Shown: positions 1 to 9,955 of the stretch, one piece after another | How positions within the stretch are numbered: position 1 is the first letter of the stretch | Layout: every line of letters begins with the position of its first letter | Origin: Actinomortierella ambigua | Lineage: Eukaryota > Mortierellomycota > Mortierellomycetes > Mortierellales > Mortierellaceae | Direction of reading: 5' to 3' | Length of the DNA: 35,680 bases | Assembly: GCA_016098155.1 (NCBI GenBank) | Contig: JAAAJB010000126.1 | Span: forward strand, 1 to 35,680 | The notes under the pieces: generated by a model | Seen by the model: the letters and a program-made list of their open reading frames with translations, nothing else | What the model was told of the DNA's origin: nothing | Database searches by the model: none | Translations under genes and position numbers: made by a program

Positions 1-47
<47 letters not shown>
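1..47. repeat. (GA)n microsatellite at window edge
   Basis: An uninterrupted GA dinucleotide run of about 23 units starts the window. It lies 3' of the last recognisable CaMK exon on the minus strand, so it is probably inside an intron of that gene. It resembles the (GA)n run in the intron of the gene at 5156-6006. Confidence 0.95.
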
Positions 48-50
<3 letters not shown>

Positions 51-1944
51 GAGTGAGTAAGCGGGTAGGAATGCGACTAAGGTGAAAAAATCTGTCAAGT
101 ACTGTCGATCACCTCTCCCTCCACATCGCTCCCCGATCTTGGTGCCAAGCCACTGCTCATGGTGTGTGTGGGTCGGAATAATGTTTTTCTAAATGCTCTC
201 ACTTTCTCGCCGAGGAAGGGAGATTTTTTGGGTGGCTCACTCGAGCATAGCTTCCAAAGCTTCAATCCACATACCATATATCCTGGTGTGCCACAGGTTG
301 TGGTCAACAGATGGAACTTGTCCTGGTCAATGATTCTCGACAGTCCAAAGTCGGCAATCAGCAGCTCACTATCTTCCGCTGCCGTCTTGAACAACAAGTT
401 CTCGGGCTAAAATGAAGATAAAAGTTGTGTATGTTCATATTGGTGGGAACGAGAGATAAGAAGGAAGGAGTCAGTGAGCGAAGTTATTTCAGGCATTTCT
501 TCCAGCAAGAACACAAGTTAAAAATATCCTCGACTCTTAATGTTCAAGAAAATGAAAAGAACAGTCCAACTGATCATCTCCAGGCGGCCAAGAGAGGGGT
601 CAAGCAGGTGAGAAAAGATGTCCCGAGCATTGGTAGAAAGGGTAATCCACATACCTTCAGGTCTAAGCGGGGTGACATCAGCAGGAGAGCGAGAGCGAGA
701 GAGAAAAGAGAGAGTACAAAGGGGGGAGGGGTCAAAGTCCAACCGAACGGAAGAACAAAGTTAATCCAGGGTCTGAAATGTGAGAAGGGTGGGACCTCTT
801 CGAACACAGTGACTTGAATGACACAAATTGCATTATTGGGATACGATACCTCGATGAACAATGCCCTCGTCATGCAAGTATGCAACGGCCGAGCAGATGG
901 TGAGAACAAGCTGAGCAGCATCACGCTCGTAGTAGTTGCCCTTTCTACAGATTCGGTCAAACAGCTCTCCGCCCTCAGCCAGTTCCGTCACGAGATAGAC
1001 TAGAAGCAGTAGGGTGTGCGTAGAGGAGAAAAAGAGCAAGACAAAAAAAGAAAGAAAGAAAAGAATAACTGTGAGTTCATGAACGACAAGATAAACATAT
1101 CCTCGTGGGGTAGTTCCTTTTTTTTTTTTTTTTTTTTTTGCTCGCTCTCCTTCCCTCTCTTTTGGCTTACGGTTGTTAAGAGTCTCAAAGTAGTCGACCA
1201 AGGTGAGAATATTGGCGTGTCCAACAGAAATACGACGAAGAACTGCAATCTCGTTCCGGATCATGTGTTCCTTGCCCTCCATCAGCTTCTTGTTGATCAC
1301 TTTCACGGCATAGCGCTTGCCCGTCTCAATCTAATGATAAAAAAAAAAAGACACGCACACACCGCGAGTGGTCAAAATCGGTGACAGTTACACCCCTCTC
1401 GAGCCCTCTCTCCGCCCGCCCTCCTGTTGTTGTTATCCCACAGAACCTCGTCTACATGTTCAAGGAAGAGGAAGGGGAGGAGAAGGAGGAGAGGGGAGGG
1501 GGGAGAGGCGAGCAGAGTGAAACCACACAGATGTTGCATTCGTGTTCAGACACTCTCCTCATCACTTACATGGACGGCCTCTGATAGTGTCCGATTAAGA
1601 CGCGGGGCCAAGGAAATGTTGGGCCAGGTCATCAACGCAGACAATCCAAAGGAGAGAGTGAAGAAAGTGAGTAAGGTGGAGGAACGAAGAGCCAGTGGAG
1701 AGTTAGTTATTGCTTTTGCTCATCTTGCCTGTCGTCTGCCCGTGGTTCGAGTAGCATCCATAGCGGTGAGAAGACGAAATATTCTCACACTGCAAGGCGT
1801 TCAGGTACGATTGGATTGAGCGTAGCTGGTGGGTGGGAAAGAGCGAGGCAACAGCAAAGTACCTTTGACGACAGCATAGGTACCCTGACCAAGGGTCCTG
1901 CCCGTCTTGTATTTGCATGGAACGGTGATTGTTGCTGCAGACAT
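1..1944 (-). CDS. Ca2+/calmodulin-dependent-type Ser/Thr protein kinase, 5' part (runs off the left edge)
   Basis: This is the N-terminal 181 residues of a CaMK-family kinase, an ATP-dependent Ser/Thr kinase acting in cytosolic Ca2+ signalling. Exons on the minus strand are 1944-1863, 1580-1570, 1330-1171, 999-850, 662-655 and 406-275. All junctions are GT..AG and in phase. Visible motifs are the glycine loop GQGTYAVV (residues 19-26), ATP lysine K41, alpha-C E58, catalytic HRDLKPEN (133-140), ADFG (155-158) and the activation segment TTTCGTPGYM (172-181), which contains the threonine region phosphorylated by CaMKK in relatives. The start ATG at 1944 gives a short leader typical of fungal Cmk proteins. 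The rest of the C-lobe (APE motif onward) and the calmodulin-binding tail are not visible; no next exon could be found in 1-274, so it should lie beyond the edge. Two exons are only 11 and 8 nt long. The CaMK class is firm; the paralogue (Cmk1, Cmk2 or other) is not resolved. Confidence 0.9.
655..662 (-). other. 8-nt microexon encoding the catalytic-loop D-L-K of the CaMK
   Basis: On the minus strand the order is acceptor CTTAG, exon ACCTGAAG, donor GTATGT. The upstream exon ends CGA G, so the joined codons read R-D-L-K, and the next exon begins with P-E-N. The exon completes the codon for catalytic Asp135 and encodes Leu136 and Lys137. Without it HRDLKPEN cannot be built and the frame shifts. 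The flanking introns are 187 nt (663-849) and 248 nt (407-654). Confidence 0.88.
1570..1580 (-). other. 11-nt microexon in the CaMK N-lobe
   Basis: On the minus strand the order is acceptor ATCAG, exon AGGCCGTCCAT, donor GTAAGT. Joined to the G left by exon 1 it gives E-A-V-H, which continues as I-E-T-G-K-R-Y-A-V-K in the next exon. This is the expected beta2-beta3 segment of a CaMK N-lobe. The flanking introns are 282 nt (1581-1862) and 239 nt (1331-1569). Confidence 0.88.
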
Positions 1945-2653
1945 TGGATGCAGTGACTGAATGAATAAAGAAATGGGGCCAGTAAAGTAAACCCAACGTC
2001 GCTTTAAAAAAAAACAAGGGTATTTGGAATGCAAAAGAGCAAAAGGTGGGAAGGAGGGGAGGGGAGGGGGGCAGGGGTTGAAATGACAAGGAATGCCAGA
2101 GATGAAGGAAAAAAAAAAGAAAAGGGGGGAGTTGGAGAGGTGAGTGAGAGTGTACGTCTTTTATACGAATCACATAACACAATCGCTGATACTCGCAGCA
2201 GCAGCAGCAGCAGCAACAGCGGCAGCTACAGGAGCAGGGTGCTCGAGGGCTGAAGACCAATTGCCCAACTCTACACACACCAACGGGGGCTCCTCTCCAC
2301 TGCCCCCACCCCACCCCCGCAAGGAATGATAGGATAGGGTGAGGCTGAGGATAGTTGTTCCACATCCCACTCTCCGTGGGTTGGATGGGGGGGGGAAGGA
2401 AGGGGTTGGCTCACAGGGAAAAACGGAGGCTCAGTGTTGCCGCCACAACTATTACTGTTGGCTGCAATTGCGCAAACACAGCCTGCCACTGCATGTTCAC
2501 ATTTGCTCTTCACCTCTTTCCCCTCTCAGAGAACTTCCGAGGAGGACGAGGAAACAATTCAAAGCAGCACTAACTTTAAGCTGTTGATGTCTTTATCCGA
2601 AAAAAAGAGGGTATTGTCTCGCCCAACAGCCCATATTCCTACTCTTCTCTAAC
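1945..2653. other. Spacer between CaMK 5' end and MFS transporter 3' end
   Basis: This 709-bp stretch should hold the CaMK promoter and 5' UTR and the 3' UTR of the transporter, both on the minus strand. It contains A-rich and G-rich runs and a short imperfect CAG/CAA-type run near 2195-2230. I see no supported coding exon or RNA gene. Confidence 0.5.
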
Positions 2654-4591
2654 TCACAACTCGTGACTCTCCTCGTTCTTGCCAAGCTCATAGCCGCTGT
2701 TGAGGTTACGGCGAGGATCCAGGGCACGCCACAAGATCGCCAGCCCACCAAAGAACGTCAGAGCTGCACACATCTGGAAAATGGTCGAAATCATCAGCGT
2801 ATTGACTCGCAGCAGGATGGCGCACACCGCGAGATTCATAGGCACTCGCAAGAATGCCATCACGCCTGTCCGCGTCTGCTCCGGGATCGACTGCGCCCGC
2901 AGAGTGCCGATCGATGGGAAGTACAGGCCTGTCGTGAACTCAAACAGCAAGAATGACAGCACCGTGCTGGTCGTCTAAGAGTCGTCAAAGAGGGGTAGGA
3001 TGCCATATGAAGATTGCATGTTAAGGCCCACGAATTTTGGCTCCACAAACTTCACAGGCAACAACCAGACAAGAATAAAACATCAACTATAAAGCATTTG
3101 TGACAAAATTAACGACTTACGCTCTTGCTGCCTGTAACCATAAAGCAGAAGGAGGCGCCGGACAAGAAGAGCGCCACCGACAGCAGGATCTCGGTCGAGA
3201 TCTTCTTGCTCGTCAAGATCTTGAAGGCAAGCGAGCCAAGCATGGTGAAAAACATCATGGCGGAGAAGAGATAACCTAGGGGGAACAGCACGTCTTTACC
3301 CTCGCTGCCTGTCATTTTCAAAATGAGTAAAATAGAGAGTGGTGAGTCGTCATGTAGTCTGTCCATCTCCAATAGGTGTCCACTTCAAGGTTGCTCTGAA
3401 TACGTACTCTTAATAGCAGCCTCCAGGGCGGGCGTGTACAGAAGCACAAAGGTGTACATGCAACACTCAAAGACAGTCTGGGCAAATCCAAGGGCGAGGA
3501 TATTGGGATCGTTCATGAGAACCACCAAGCCCTCCATCATGCTCTTAAAGATGGAGCCGTTGGCCTGCTTGCTCTCACCATAGTTCTCCTCCCATGAGCT
3601 CGACACGATCAATCCAGCGACAACGAGGGTGCCTGCGCTGACAACAAAGGGCGCAGCAAGTGACTGAGAGCTCTGTACAGCAATGTTGGCAACCACACCA
3701 GCCAGAATAGCCACCAAACCGTTGAGGAAAGTGGCAGTACCGAAGGTAGCGCCAATCAAGTTTGGAGGGAACCCTGTAAGAGAAAGGAAAAGAGCAGGTC
3801 CCCAAGTCAGCCAACATCTCCAGGTCTTTGGTGTCGTAGTGTAGCCAGTTCAAAAGCGCGTCCGGCCGATGAAGGCACACGGTTAGTCCTCTTATAAGCT
3901 GCATTACCTTTGCGTTGATGTTGAGAGATATACCACGAGTCAAAGACGCAGTAAAGCAGGGCCGTGCTAAGACCCGAGAGTAAATGACTGAAGATCAAGT
4001 AGTGGTAGTTGCTCGAGAAGCGGATCAACGAGGCTGTAGATGAAGTAAAGCAGAACAGGAGTGCCATCCTCTTACGACCCCTATAGTAGAACGGGGTTCA
4101 ATATGCAGTACACATTGAAGGTAGATGCAGACATATCGGATGAGAAAAAGACAGCCTTTCTGACGGCTCACTGGGCCTCCATGTCCCCATCACTGATACC
4201 ATCATTGATCGATTGCTTTCTCCTGTAATAATCAGGTGCAACGCACAAATAATAAAAAGACGTTACCAGACATCGGCCGTGTTAGCGACGATGGTTCCAA
4301 AGACTGCGCTGCTAACAAATCCAGTGATGAAGAGCACGGCAATATCGTACACTCCAAAGCTATACGATTGGTACAATGTATACAGGTATGGACCCTGCAA
4401 CCAGTCGCTCACTATACAGAGCCATAGAGAAAGGGACCCCCCACCCATGGTGGTTAATGAGATTGTGGTCCTTGCTAGTCTGTCCTGGCCATCCCTCATC
4501 TTGCATGTCATGACCTACTCATCACCGACAGGTAGACTGTCAGGTAGTTGTTCCTGAACTTTGAGAACGAATCGCCAGCTGTCGACAACAT
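2654..4591 (-). CDS. Major facilitator superfamily protein, MFSD5 (molybdate-anion transporter) family
   Basis: This is a 421-residue polytopic membrane protein in six exons on the minus strand: 4591-4519, 4411-4267, 4080-3908, 3773-3408, 3308-3121 and 2974-2654. Introns are 99-186 nt and all phases match. Family marks include DWLQGPYLYTLY after the first membrane segment, the G-R-K-R loop, a segment ending in FDSWYISQHQRKG, a central GTATFLNG / AGVVANIA helix pair, and the C-terminal FTTGLYFPSIGTLR with PEQTR. This pattern is that of MFSD5, whose characterised relatives import molybdate; human MFSD5 is about 450 residues. The start at 4591 places a short cytosolic N-terminus before the first helix, as in relatives. 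The substrate here is inferred from family only. Confidence 0.88.
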
Positions 4592-5155
4592 GATGGAAGG
4601 GTGGTTTCTCTTTGTCTGAGTGTGATGGAAGACAAGATGGTGTGGGGGTTCCAAAGTCCGTGGAGAAGTTATCAAGGACCCTCTTTTCGTTCCTTGCCAA
4701 GTTGAATCGGGTCGAGGCAAAGAGATGGAGAGGCAGAGGAGGGTGAAGAGTGAAAGACGAAGGAATGGAGGTAGAAGAGGAGAGGGAAGAAGAAGAAGAA
4801 GAAAAAGAAAAAGAACTTTGGGGGAAGGAGGGAGAGTAATGTACTTGTATGGTTGGGCGTTCTTCAGGCAACTTTAATTTGAACAAGGGTACAAGGGCGG
4901 TGGTGGGCAAATAAATTCATTTTTCGTTCTCGTCTTCCTCGTCTTCCTCCTCCTCCTCTCTCGCCCTTTGTTCCCAATGTCTCTGACGCCCTTTCCATCT
5001 CCTTACATCTCTTTAGTTCACTGTGGTTTCTCCATGGATGAAGGAGGCATTTGTCGACAGGGCTGGACAGGGGGAAGACGTGAGCACGTCTTTGCCACTT
5101 GTACGAATGTATTTTTTTCAATTGTCTCCTCAATTAGGGGGGGGGTGGCGGGGGA
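4592..5155. other. Spacer with purine-rich block, upstream of the MFS gene
   Basis: This stretch lies between the MFS start and the 3' end of the FLILHELTA gene, both on the minus strand. On the plus strand about 4735-4840 is strongly GA-rich, so the promoter side is CT-rich on the coding strand, which is common upstream of fungal genes. A run of about 14 nearly unbroken Gs lies near 5136-5154, just past the stop codon of the neighbouring gene. No coding exon could be supported. Confidence 0.5.
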
Positions 5156-5287
5156 CTATTTTCTGCCCAGTTTCCTCCATAGATTCATGACAGGTGAGAT
5201 AATGCGCGTCGCTGTCCAGGGTGTCATCCATAGCGAGAGGGCCACTCGCATTGGCAAGAGTGCCTACAAAGTTGTCATCATGGAGGA

Positions 5288-5332
<45 letters not shown>

Positions 5333-6006
5333 ACATTGGCTGTTGTTTAGACCACGCACACATCAAAAATAGCTACACAGCACTAGTCGTTCCGAACCCC
5401 TGTGGATACCTTTACGAGTGCATAGCTCGAGGCCATATTCAACATCATACGCGCACCATCTGTGGTCGAAGGATCAATATCCCAGCCATAGTACTTGGCG
5501 ACACGACCGACAAACTTGTTGCCTTCCTCGAGGGCCTGCTCCGGAAAAGGGATCTTTGTATTGGTGTAGGTGAGGCCAAAGTAAACGAGTGGCAAAGGGA
5601 CAATGGCCGTCACTTCATGGAGGATTGCAAATGCTACAAAGTGACTCGCAGGTTTGTCCTTGAACTGCTCGGCATATCGACGGAATCCCTTGACTACCCT
5701 TGTTGTTGATGATGCTGCTGTTGCTGTTGCTGTTGTTGCTGTTGCGGTAGTGGTGGCAGTCTCGGTGGCAGTTGTCGTTGCAGCAGTCCTCGAAAGAGTG
5801 GTGTTTGTGAGTGGCAACTTGGTGGTGGCACCAGCTGCTCCGTCTGCAGCCTCCTTGGTTGAGAGCAGGCGAAGCGTAGTGATACGTGGACAGCCTCGTG
5901 CCCGAGGGAAGACATTTGTGGCAGCACCAGCAGGAATCTTGGCTGCGGGCCAGAGAGCATTCAAAGCGACATTCATTTGCCGTGCCTGACCATGGAGCAG
6001 CAGCAT
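5156..6006 (-). CDS. Mitochondrial FLILHELTA-family protein (Mrx11-like)
   Basis: Two minus-strand exons (6006-5410 and 5263-5156) join in phase 0 and encode 234 residues. The N-terminus is rich in Arg, Ala and Ser/Thr without acidic residues for about 50 positions, as in a mitochondrial presequence. A second in-frame Met at residue 11 could be the true start. A low-complexity Thr/Ala run covers residues 74-102. The signature FAILHEVTAIVPLP (126-139) matches the fungal FLILHELTA domain, followed by GLTYTNTKIPFPEQ and KYYGWD. Exon 2 supplies ALLPMRVALSLWMTPW, the usual C-terminal membrane segment. The yeast family member Mrx11 is associated with the mitochondrial expression machinery; the exact role is unknown. 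The 146-nt intron carries a (GA)n run. It is divergent from the gene at 6687. Confidence 0.8.
5290..5325. repeat. (GA)n microsatellite inside an intron
   Basis: A GA dinucleotide tract of about 36 nt fills a quarter of the 146-nt intron (5264-5409) of the FLILHELTA gene. On the transcribed strand it is a CT run lying upstream of the 3' splice site, so it may act as an extended pyrimidine tract. Confidence 0.92.
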
Positions 6007-6686
6007 GATGGATGCTTTAAAAGTTGATTAGTCGTGGAAAGGAAATTGAGAGATAGAGAGAGTGAGAGAGGGAGAGAGAAAAACTCCAATCATATTCCCC
6101 TGTCTTGTCTCTCTCAACAAATGTCTGCGCTGCCACGCCAAAGAGGAAGGGAGCCAATGGGCCCGAGGAGAACGCGAGCGAGAAAGGGGGAGGACACAGA
6201 CCCCATTGATCCAGTCAGTATTGGGTTATCCTCAGGTCTTTGAGGTTGGATGGGATGGAGACTGGTCTTGGTTTTCCCCTCCTCTTCGTCCCCTTGCCCG
6301 CAACAGCAGCAGCAGCAACAACAGCAACAATGGGCAATAATAGCAGCAATAGCAACAGGTGCACCCAAATCATATAAAGTGGCTTTGTTGCCCCCAATTT
6401 GGTGGCTACACAGGACTGAGCGAAAGGGGAAAGAGCACAACAACGCGCTCGAAACACATTGACCTTGCAACAACTCATTCGCGTGCCTGGCCCTTCATTC
6501 CCCCCACCACCCGCCATCCTCCCCTCGCCTTCCCACTCCACACGACCTGTCTACCCCCACTGTATCTGGACGCGTTCCGCACAACCCTTGTCATAGTGCA
6601 CGCTCACCCTCCCACACCCCCCACTGACCCTCCACGCGGCAGAAACCAACAAACTTTTGACAAGGAGAGTATTCTATCGTCCCCTC
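6007..6686. promoter_or_regulatory. Bidirectional promoter region between divergent genes
   Basis: This 680-bp stretch separates the start codons of the minus-strand FLILHELTA gene and the plus-strand Q/E-rich gene. It contains GA-rich sequence at 6045-6080, a CAG/CAA run at 6301-6330, and a C-rich, pyrimidine-biased stretch at 6480-6640 just upstream of the plus-strand gene. No TATA box position could be fixed. No supported exon lies here, but an upstream 5' UTR exon of the plus-strand gene cannot be excluded. Confidence 0.5.
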
Positions 6687-9600
6687 ATGGACCATTTCGT
6701 CCGGCGAACAGCCCACCACCTCCCTCCCCACCACAGCTACCAGAGAAGGTCTCCTGTACCACCTGTAGTTCAAGGATCCCTGACTTCCACCGTCGAAACA
6801 TTGGCCTCGGATACTCCTGTTGGCAACGCGTTCCCCTCATTTGCTGTCCAGCCGCTTTCGAGTGACATTGCGTCGATGCACGAGCCAGACCAGGACAGCG
6901 ATGACCATGACCACGGCATAGATTCACTAATTGACAGTCTACCCGAGAGCATCCTACGCAGAGTGCTAAAGTCGGTGGCCCATCTCTCCACGATCCAAGA
7001 AGCCCTATCGACCGCATCGTCCATCTCGGCTCCTCCATCACCTGTCTTTGGATCTTCGCTGTCACTGCCGTCATCGTCGTCGTCACCGTCCTCTGCGGTG
7101 CCTGTCCCAGCACACTCCTCATCCTCCTATCAAGTGGCAGCAGCAGCCGCTTCAGCTTCTGCAGGTGCAGGCACACGGCTTGACTCTTCCTATCCAGATC
7201 GGGGTCTGAGGCACCTCCCGACCACCATGGCAACAGAACAATCGCAAACACCAACACGATCCCGAGTCAAGCGTGCCGCCTCCTTGTCTCCGACGCGATC
7301 CCCTAGCCCGCGGGACCATCACCTCCATCACAATCGCCCTTCTCCTTCCATGCGGATGGTCAAGAAGCCTACGCTGGCAGATGCCACGGCAGCGGTGCCA
7401 TTAATGCACAGTGCGTCGCGGGAGGCGTCGCCGCATCGTCACTTTGTTCGCCATACGGAGGTGCGGAGAGGTTACCTTCGACAGACCAGCCACCTCGATG
7501 GCTCTGCTGACGCCAGCAGTGATGCCAAGGGCGGTAGTCCTGGCGGCGGTAGTACAATGGGTGAGAGAGACGCTGCCTCTCTATCCTTGCAACCGTCACA
7601 ACAACAACGACGACAACAGCAGCATCAGCAACAGCAGACGATACAAAACAAGATACGCAGGGGGCTTTTGCAGTATATCCACCGGGCGAATCTGTACTAC
7701 CATGGCACGCTCGATACGAAGGATGCAGTCATTTCGTTGCTCAACGTTGCCAACTTTGCTCTCGACCCAAACGCAGTCCTCATCAAATCGTCTACAAGCG
7801 ATGGAGCCCGACCTGGTGCGGCGTTTTCGGATGCAGGAGATTCGATTTCTAGACCAACAGGGGGTATGCAACTGAGGCGTGGTTCAGGGCTACAGGATCG
7901 GTCTCCATCGTCATCGCGGCACCATACCCAACCTTTTCACTCTCAGCAACGACAACAACAACAGCAACAACAACAACAACAACAACAACAACCCTCCCCT
8001 CTCACACCTCGATTGTCGCGAGCCGGCACACATCAGGGTACAACACAATCACCATTACAGGGGCAGCTATCGTCAGCGTCGTCATTAGTGTTGGTAGACC
8101 ATGCCCAGGGATTAAGTCCTATGCCGGCAGGTGGGCGAGCATCACTGCTGCCGACACCCCATGCCTCGCCCTCGATTTCGTCCGCAGGCGTAGGTTTTGC
8201 TGGTGCGAGTCAGAGACCCCCACTTGACGAGGCGATGGCACGGATTGTCGAGCATGGACGTGGTGGACGAGGAGGAAGTGGAGGAGCAGGAGGAGGAAGA
8301 TTATTATCACAATCATCACGACCAACAATATCCTCCGCATCCACGTCCACACGGTCGCCTTCTTCCTCTTCCTCTTCCTCGACACCATCGCAAATGCGTC
8401 CACGTCTCCAGCGAGGGATCGTGCCCATTTCACGCGAGATATTGTCCTCGCTAACGATGATTCTATTACACCACCCGAGCCAGAAGCAACGGCAGGCGGA
8501 GGCGATTCAGCGCACAGGAAGGGCCGCAAACGACGATGGAGGAGATGTGGTGGTGGCAGAGGATGAGACGACTAGAACGATGATGCCAACAACAGACGAC
8601 GGCTGTGATCTGGAGGATTGGCTGCTGGAGGCTGTATATAACTTGCTCGAGCATGAAGCTTACAAAGGCCAGGCTATGACCGAAGCCCTTTCCGAGTATA
8701 TCGTTCACGTTGCCCTGGCTCGGGAACGCCGATACCGAAGCCTTAGAAGCCAACTTGAACAGCATCAACAACACCATCATCAACACCAACAACAACAGCA
8801 ACAACCACAACAGCAGCAGCAGCAGCAAGATGAGGAAGAAGAACTGCAAAGGCACGACCAATATCGCAAAGCCAGAGGATATCAATACCAAGATCAAGAG
8901 GAGGATGAACACGGCCAGGTGCTGGTAGAGGAAGGACACAGATTCCCCGACGAAGAGGGGGCCCACGTTTATGAAGATGTAGAGAGACACATGGAGGAGG
9001 AGGAGGTAGTGGAGGAGGAGGAGGTAGTGGAGGAGGAGGCACAATTAGACCAGCCATTTGGAGCACAAGGGGTGGAGATAGAATCGGGACATGCACAGAA
9101 ACCAGAGGTAGAGGAGGACGAGGCCGAGGATGAATATCGACCACGGGATATGCACCTTTCCGAACAAGGAGCCAGTCACTCTCTTTCAAGCGATCGACCT
9201 CTGGCCTACTCTCTCTACCATCACGCACGGTTTCGATGGTCGGGGGGTGCAGACAACAGTAGCGACATTGGCGACGTGCCGACATCCGACATTGCCGTCC
9301 CCCCTAGCGAGCTCACGTCTGAGCTGGCGACCGATGTGCAGCCGAGCGAACCGCCCACGGAGCTGGGTGAGCCCATCAAGTTGGTGATGCAATCCGAAGA
9401 TTGCTTTGGAGCAGGCAGCGGCAGCGGAGGCGGCGGCGGCGGCGGCCTCGTCGATGAAGGCAGTATCGGGAACGATAGCTTTCGGCGACTTCGGAGTCCA
9501 GTAGAGGATGCGGAAGATGATGAGGACGACGACGCCAACGATGAACATGGCCGCGGGGACCATGAAGAGGACGACATTCTTGCAGCAGCAATCGGGCACT

Positions 9601-9923
9601 CTGGGGGGTCTGCGCGGCAGATGGACCGGAGGACGATGATGCTGAAGGAGGCCGAGGAATTGGCGGAGCAGCCACCGAGTGATTTGCCGTCAGAGATGCA
9701 TGAAATTAGCAGGATTGACCTCGCGAGCGACCTTGAGCCACTGATCCAAGAGTTTGCGGAGGATAATGATTTGGAAGGCTTCCTACCTATGGATCGGGCG
9801 GCCGTGCTGGATGACGATGATGATGATGAGGAGGAGCAAGAGAGTAGGCCACAAGGCCATGGGTTACTGTTGCTTATGTCTTCAGAAAATGTCGCACCAT
9901 CTCCCTCGGAAGACTGGGCTTGA
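6687..9923 (+). CDS. Unrecognised large Q/E-rich protein, intronless
   Basis: This is a 1078-residue open frame without introns. I do not recognise a family. The N-terminus is Ser/Pro-rich. Non-repetitive, helix-like blocks stand out from the low-complexity background: DSLPESILRRVLKSVAHL (about 87-104), a block with GLLQYIHRANLYYHG and AVISLLNVANFAL (about 321-372), ISREILSSLTMILLHH (about 577-592), and DWLLEAVYNLLEHEAYKG followed by EYIVHVALARERRYRSL (about 640-688). Between them lie a polyQ tract (420-435), a Q/H tract (692-714), Glu-rich runs around 715-800 and an acidic C-terminus ending in FAEDNDLEGFLPMD and poly-Asp/Glu. There is no signal peptide or membrane segment. The frame is kept through long repeats of codons, which argues for a real gene. 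The ATG at 6687 is the first in-frame Met. The composition suggests a nuclear or scaffold protein, but that is only a guess. Confidence 0.75.
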   Translation: MDHFVRRTAHHLPPHHSYQRRSPVPPVVQGSLTSTVETLASDTPVGNAFPSFAVQPLSSDIASMHEPDQDSDDHDHGIDSLIDSLPESILRRVLKSVAHLSTIQEALSTASSISAPPSPVFGSSLSLPSSSSSPSSAVPVPAHSSSSYQVAAAAASASAGAGTRLDSSYPDRGLRHLPTTMATEQSQTPTRSRVKRAASLSPTRSPSPRDHHLHHNRPSPSMRMVKKPTLADATAAVPLMHSASREASPHRHFVRHTEVRRGYLRQTSHLDGSADASSDAKGGSPGGGSTMGERDAASLSLQPSQQQRRQQQHQQQQTIQNKIRRGLLQYIHRANLYYHGTLDTKDAVISLLNVANFALDPNAVLIKSSTSDGARPGAAFSDAGDSISRPTGGMQLRRGSGLQDRSPSSSRHHTQPFHSQQRQQQQQQQQQQQQQPSPLTPRLSRAGTHQGTTQSPLQGQLSSASSLVLVDHAQGLSPMPAGGRASLLPTPHASPSISSAGVGFAGASQRPPLDEAMARIVEHGRGGRGGSGGAGGGRLLSQSSRPTISSASTSTRSPSSSSSSSTPSQMRPRLQRGIVPISREILSSLTMILLHHPSQKQRQAEAIQRTGRAANDDGGDVVVAEDETTRTMMPTTDDGCDLEDWLLEAVYNLLEHEAYKGQAMTEALSEYIVHVALARERRYRSLRSQLEQHQQHHHQHQQQQQQPQQQQQQQDEEEELQRHDQYRKARGYQYQDQEEDEHGQVLVEEGHRFPDEEGAHVYEDVERHMEEEEVVEEEEVVEEEAQLDQPFGAQGVEIESGHAQKPEVEEDEAEDEYRPRDMHLSEQGASHSLSSDRPLAYSLYHHARFRWSGGADNSSDIGDVPTSDIAVPPSELTSELATDVQPSEPPTELGEPIKLVMQSEDCFGAGSGSGGGGGGGLVDEGSIGNDSFRRLRSPVEDAEDDEDDDANDEHGRGDHEEDDILAAAIGHSGGSARQMDRRTMMLKEAEELAEQPPSDLPSEMHEISRIDLASDLEPLIQEFAEDNDLEGFLPMDRAAVLDDDDDDEEEQESRPQGHGLLLLMSSENVAPSPSEDWA
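7944..7991 (+). repeat. CAA/CAG repeat encoding polyglutamine
   Basis: Sixteen codons, nearly all CAA with a few CAG and one CGA, encode a 13-residue pure Gln run preceded by Q-Q-R. It is a likely length-variable site within the large Q/E-rich gene. Confidence 0.93.
8760..8828 (+). repeat. CAA/CAG/CAT repeat encoding a Gln/His tract
   Basis: Twenty-three codons encode only Gln and His apart from one Pro, placed directly after the helix-like block at about residues 640-690 and before the Glu-rich region. Confidence 0.9.
8994..9038 (+). repeat. 18-bp tandem repeat encoding EEEEVV
   Basis: Two full copies and a half copy of GAGGAGGAGGAGGTAGTG encode EEEEVV-EEEEVV-EEE. The third-position identity of the copies points to recent slippage or duplication. 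Confidence 0.88.
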
Positions 9924-9949
9924 GCCCTCTGTAGCCCCCTTGTGCTTGG

Positions 9950-9955
9950 AATAAA
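9950..9955 (+). terminator. Polyadenylation signal AATAAA
   Basis: AATAAA lies 27 nt past the stop codon of the Q/E-rich gene, a position compatible with a short 3' UTR. Confidence 0.55.

Noticed and set aside
1715..1765. GGTTCGAGT resembling a tRNA B box
   Set aside because: No matching A box or cloverleaf stems at the right spacing; it lies within intron 1 of the kinase gene.
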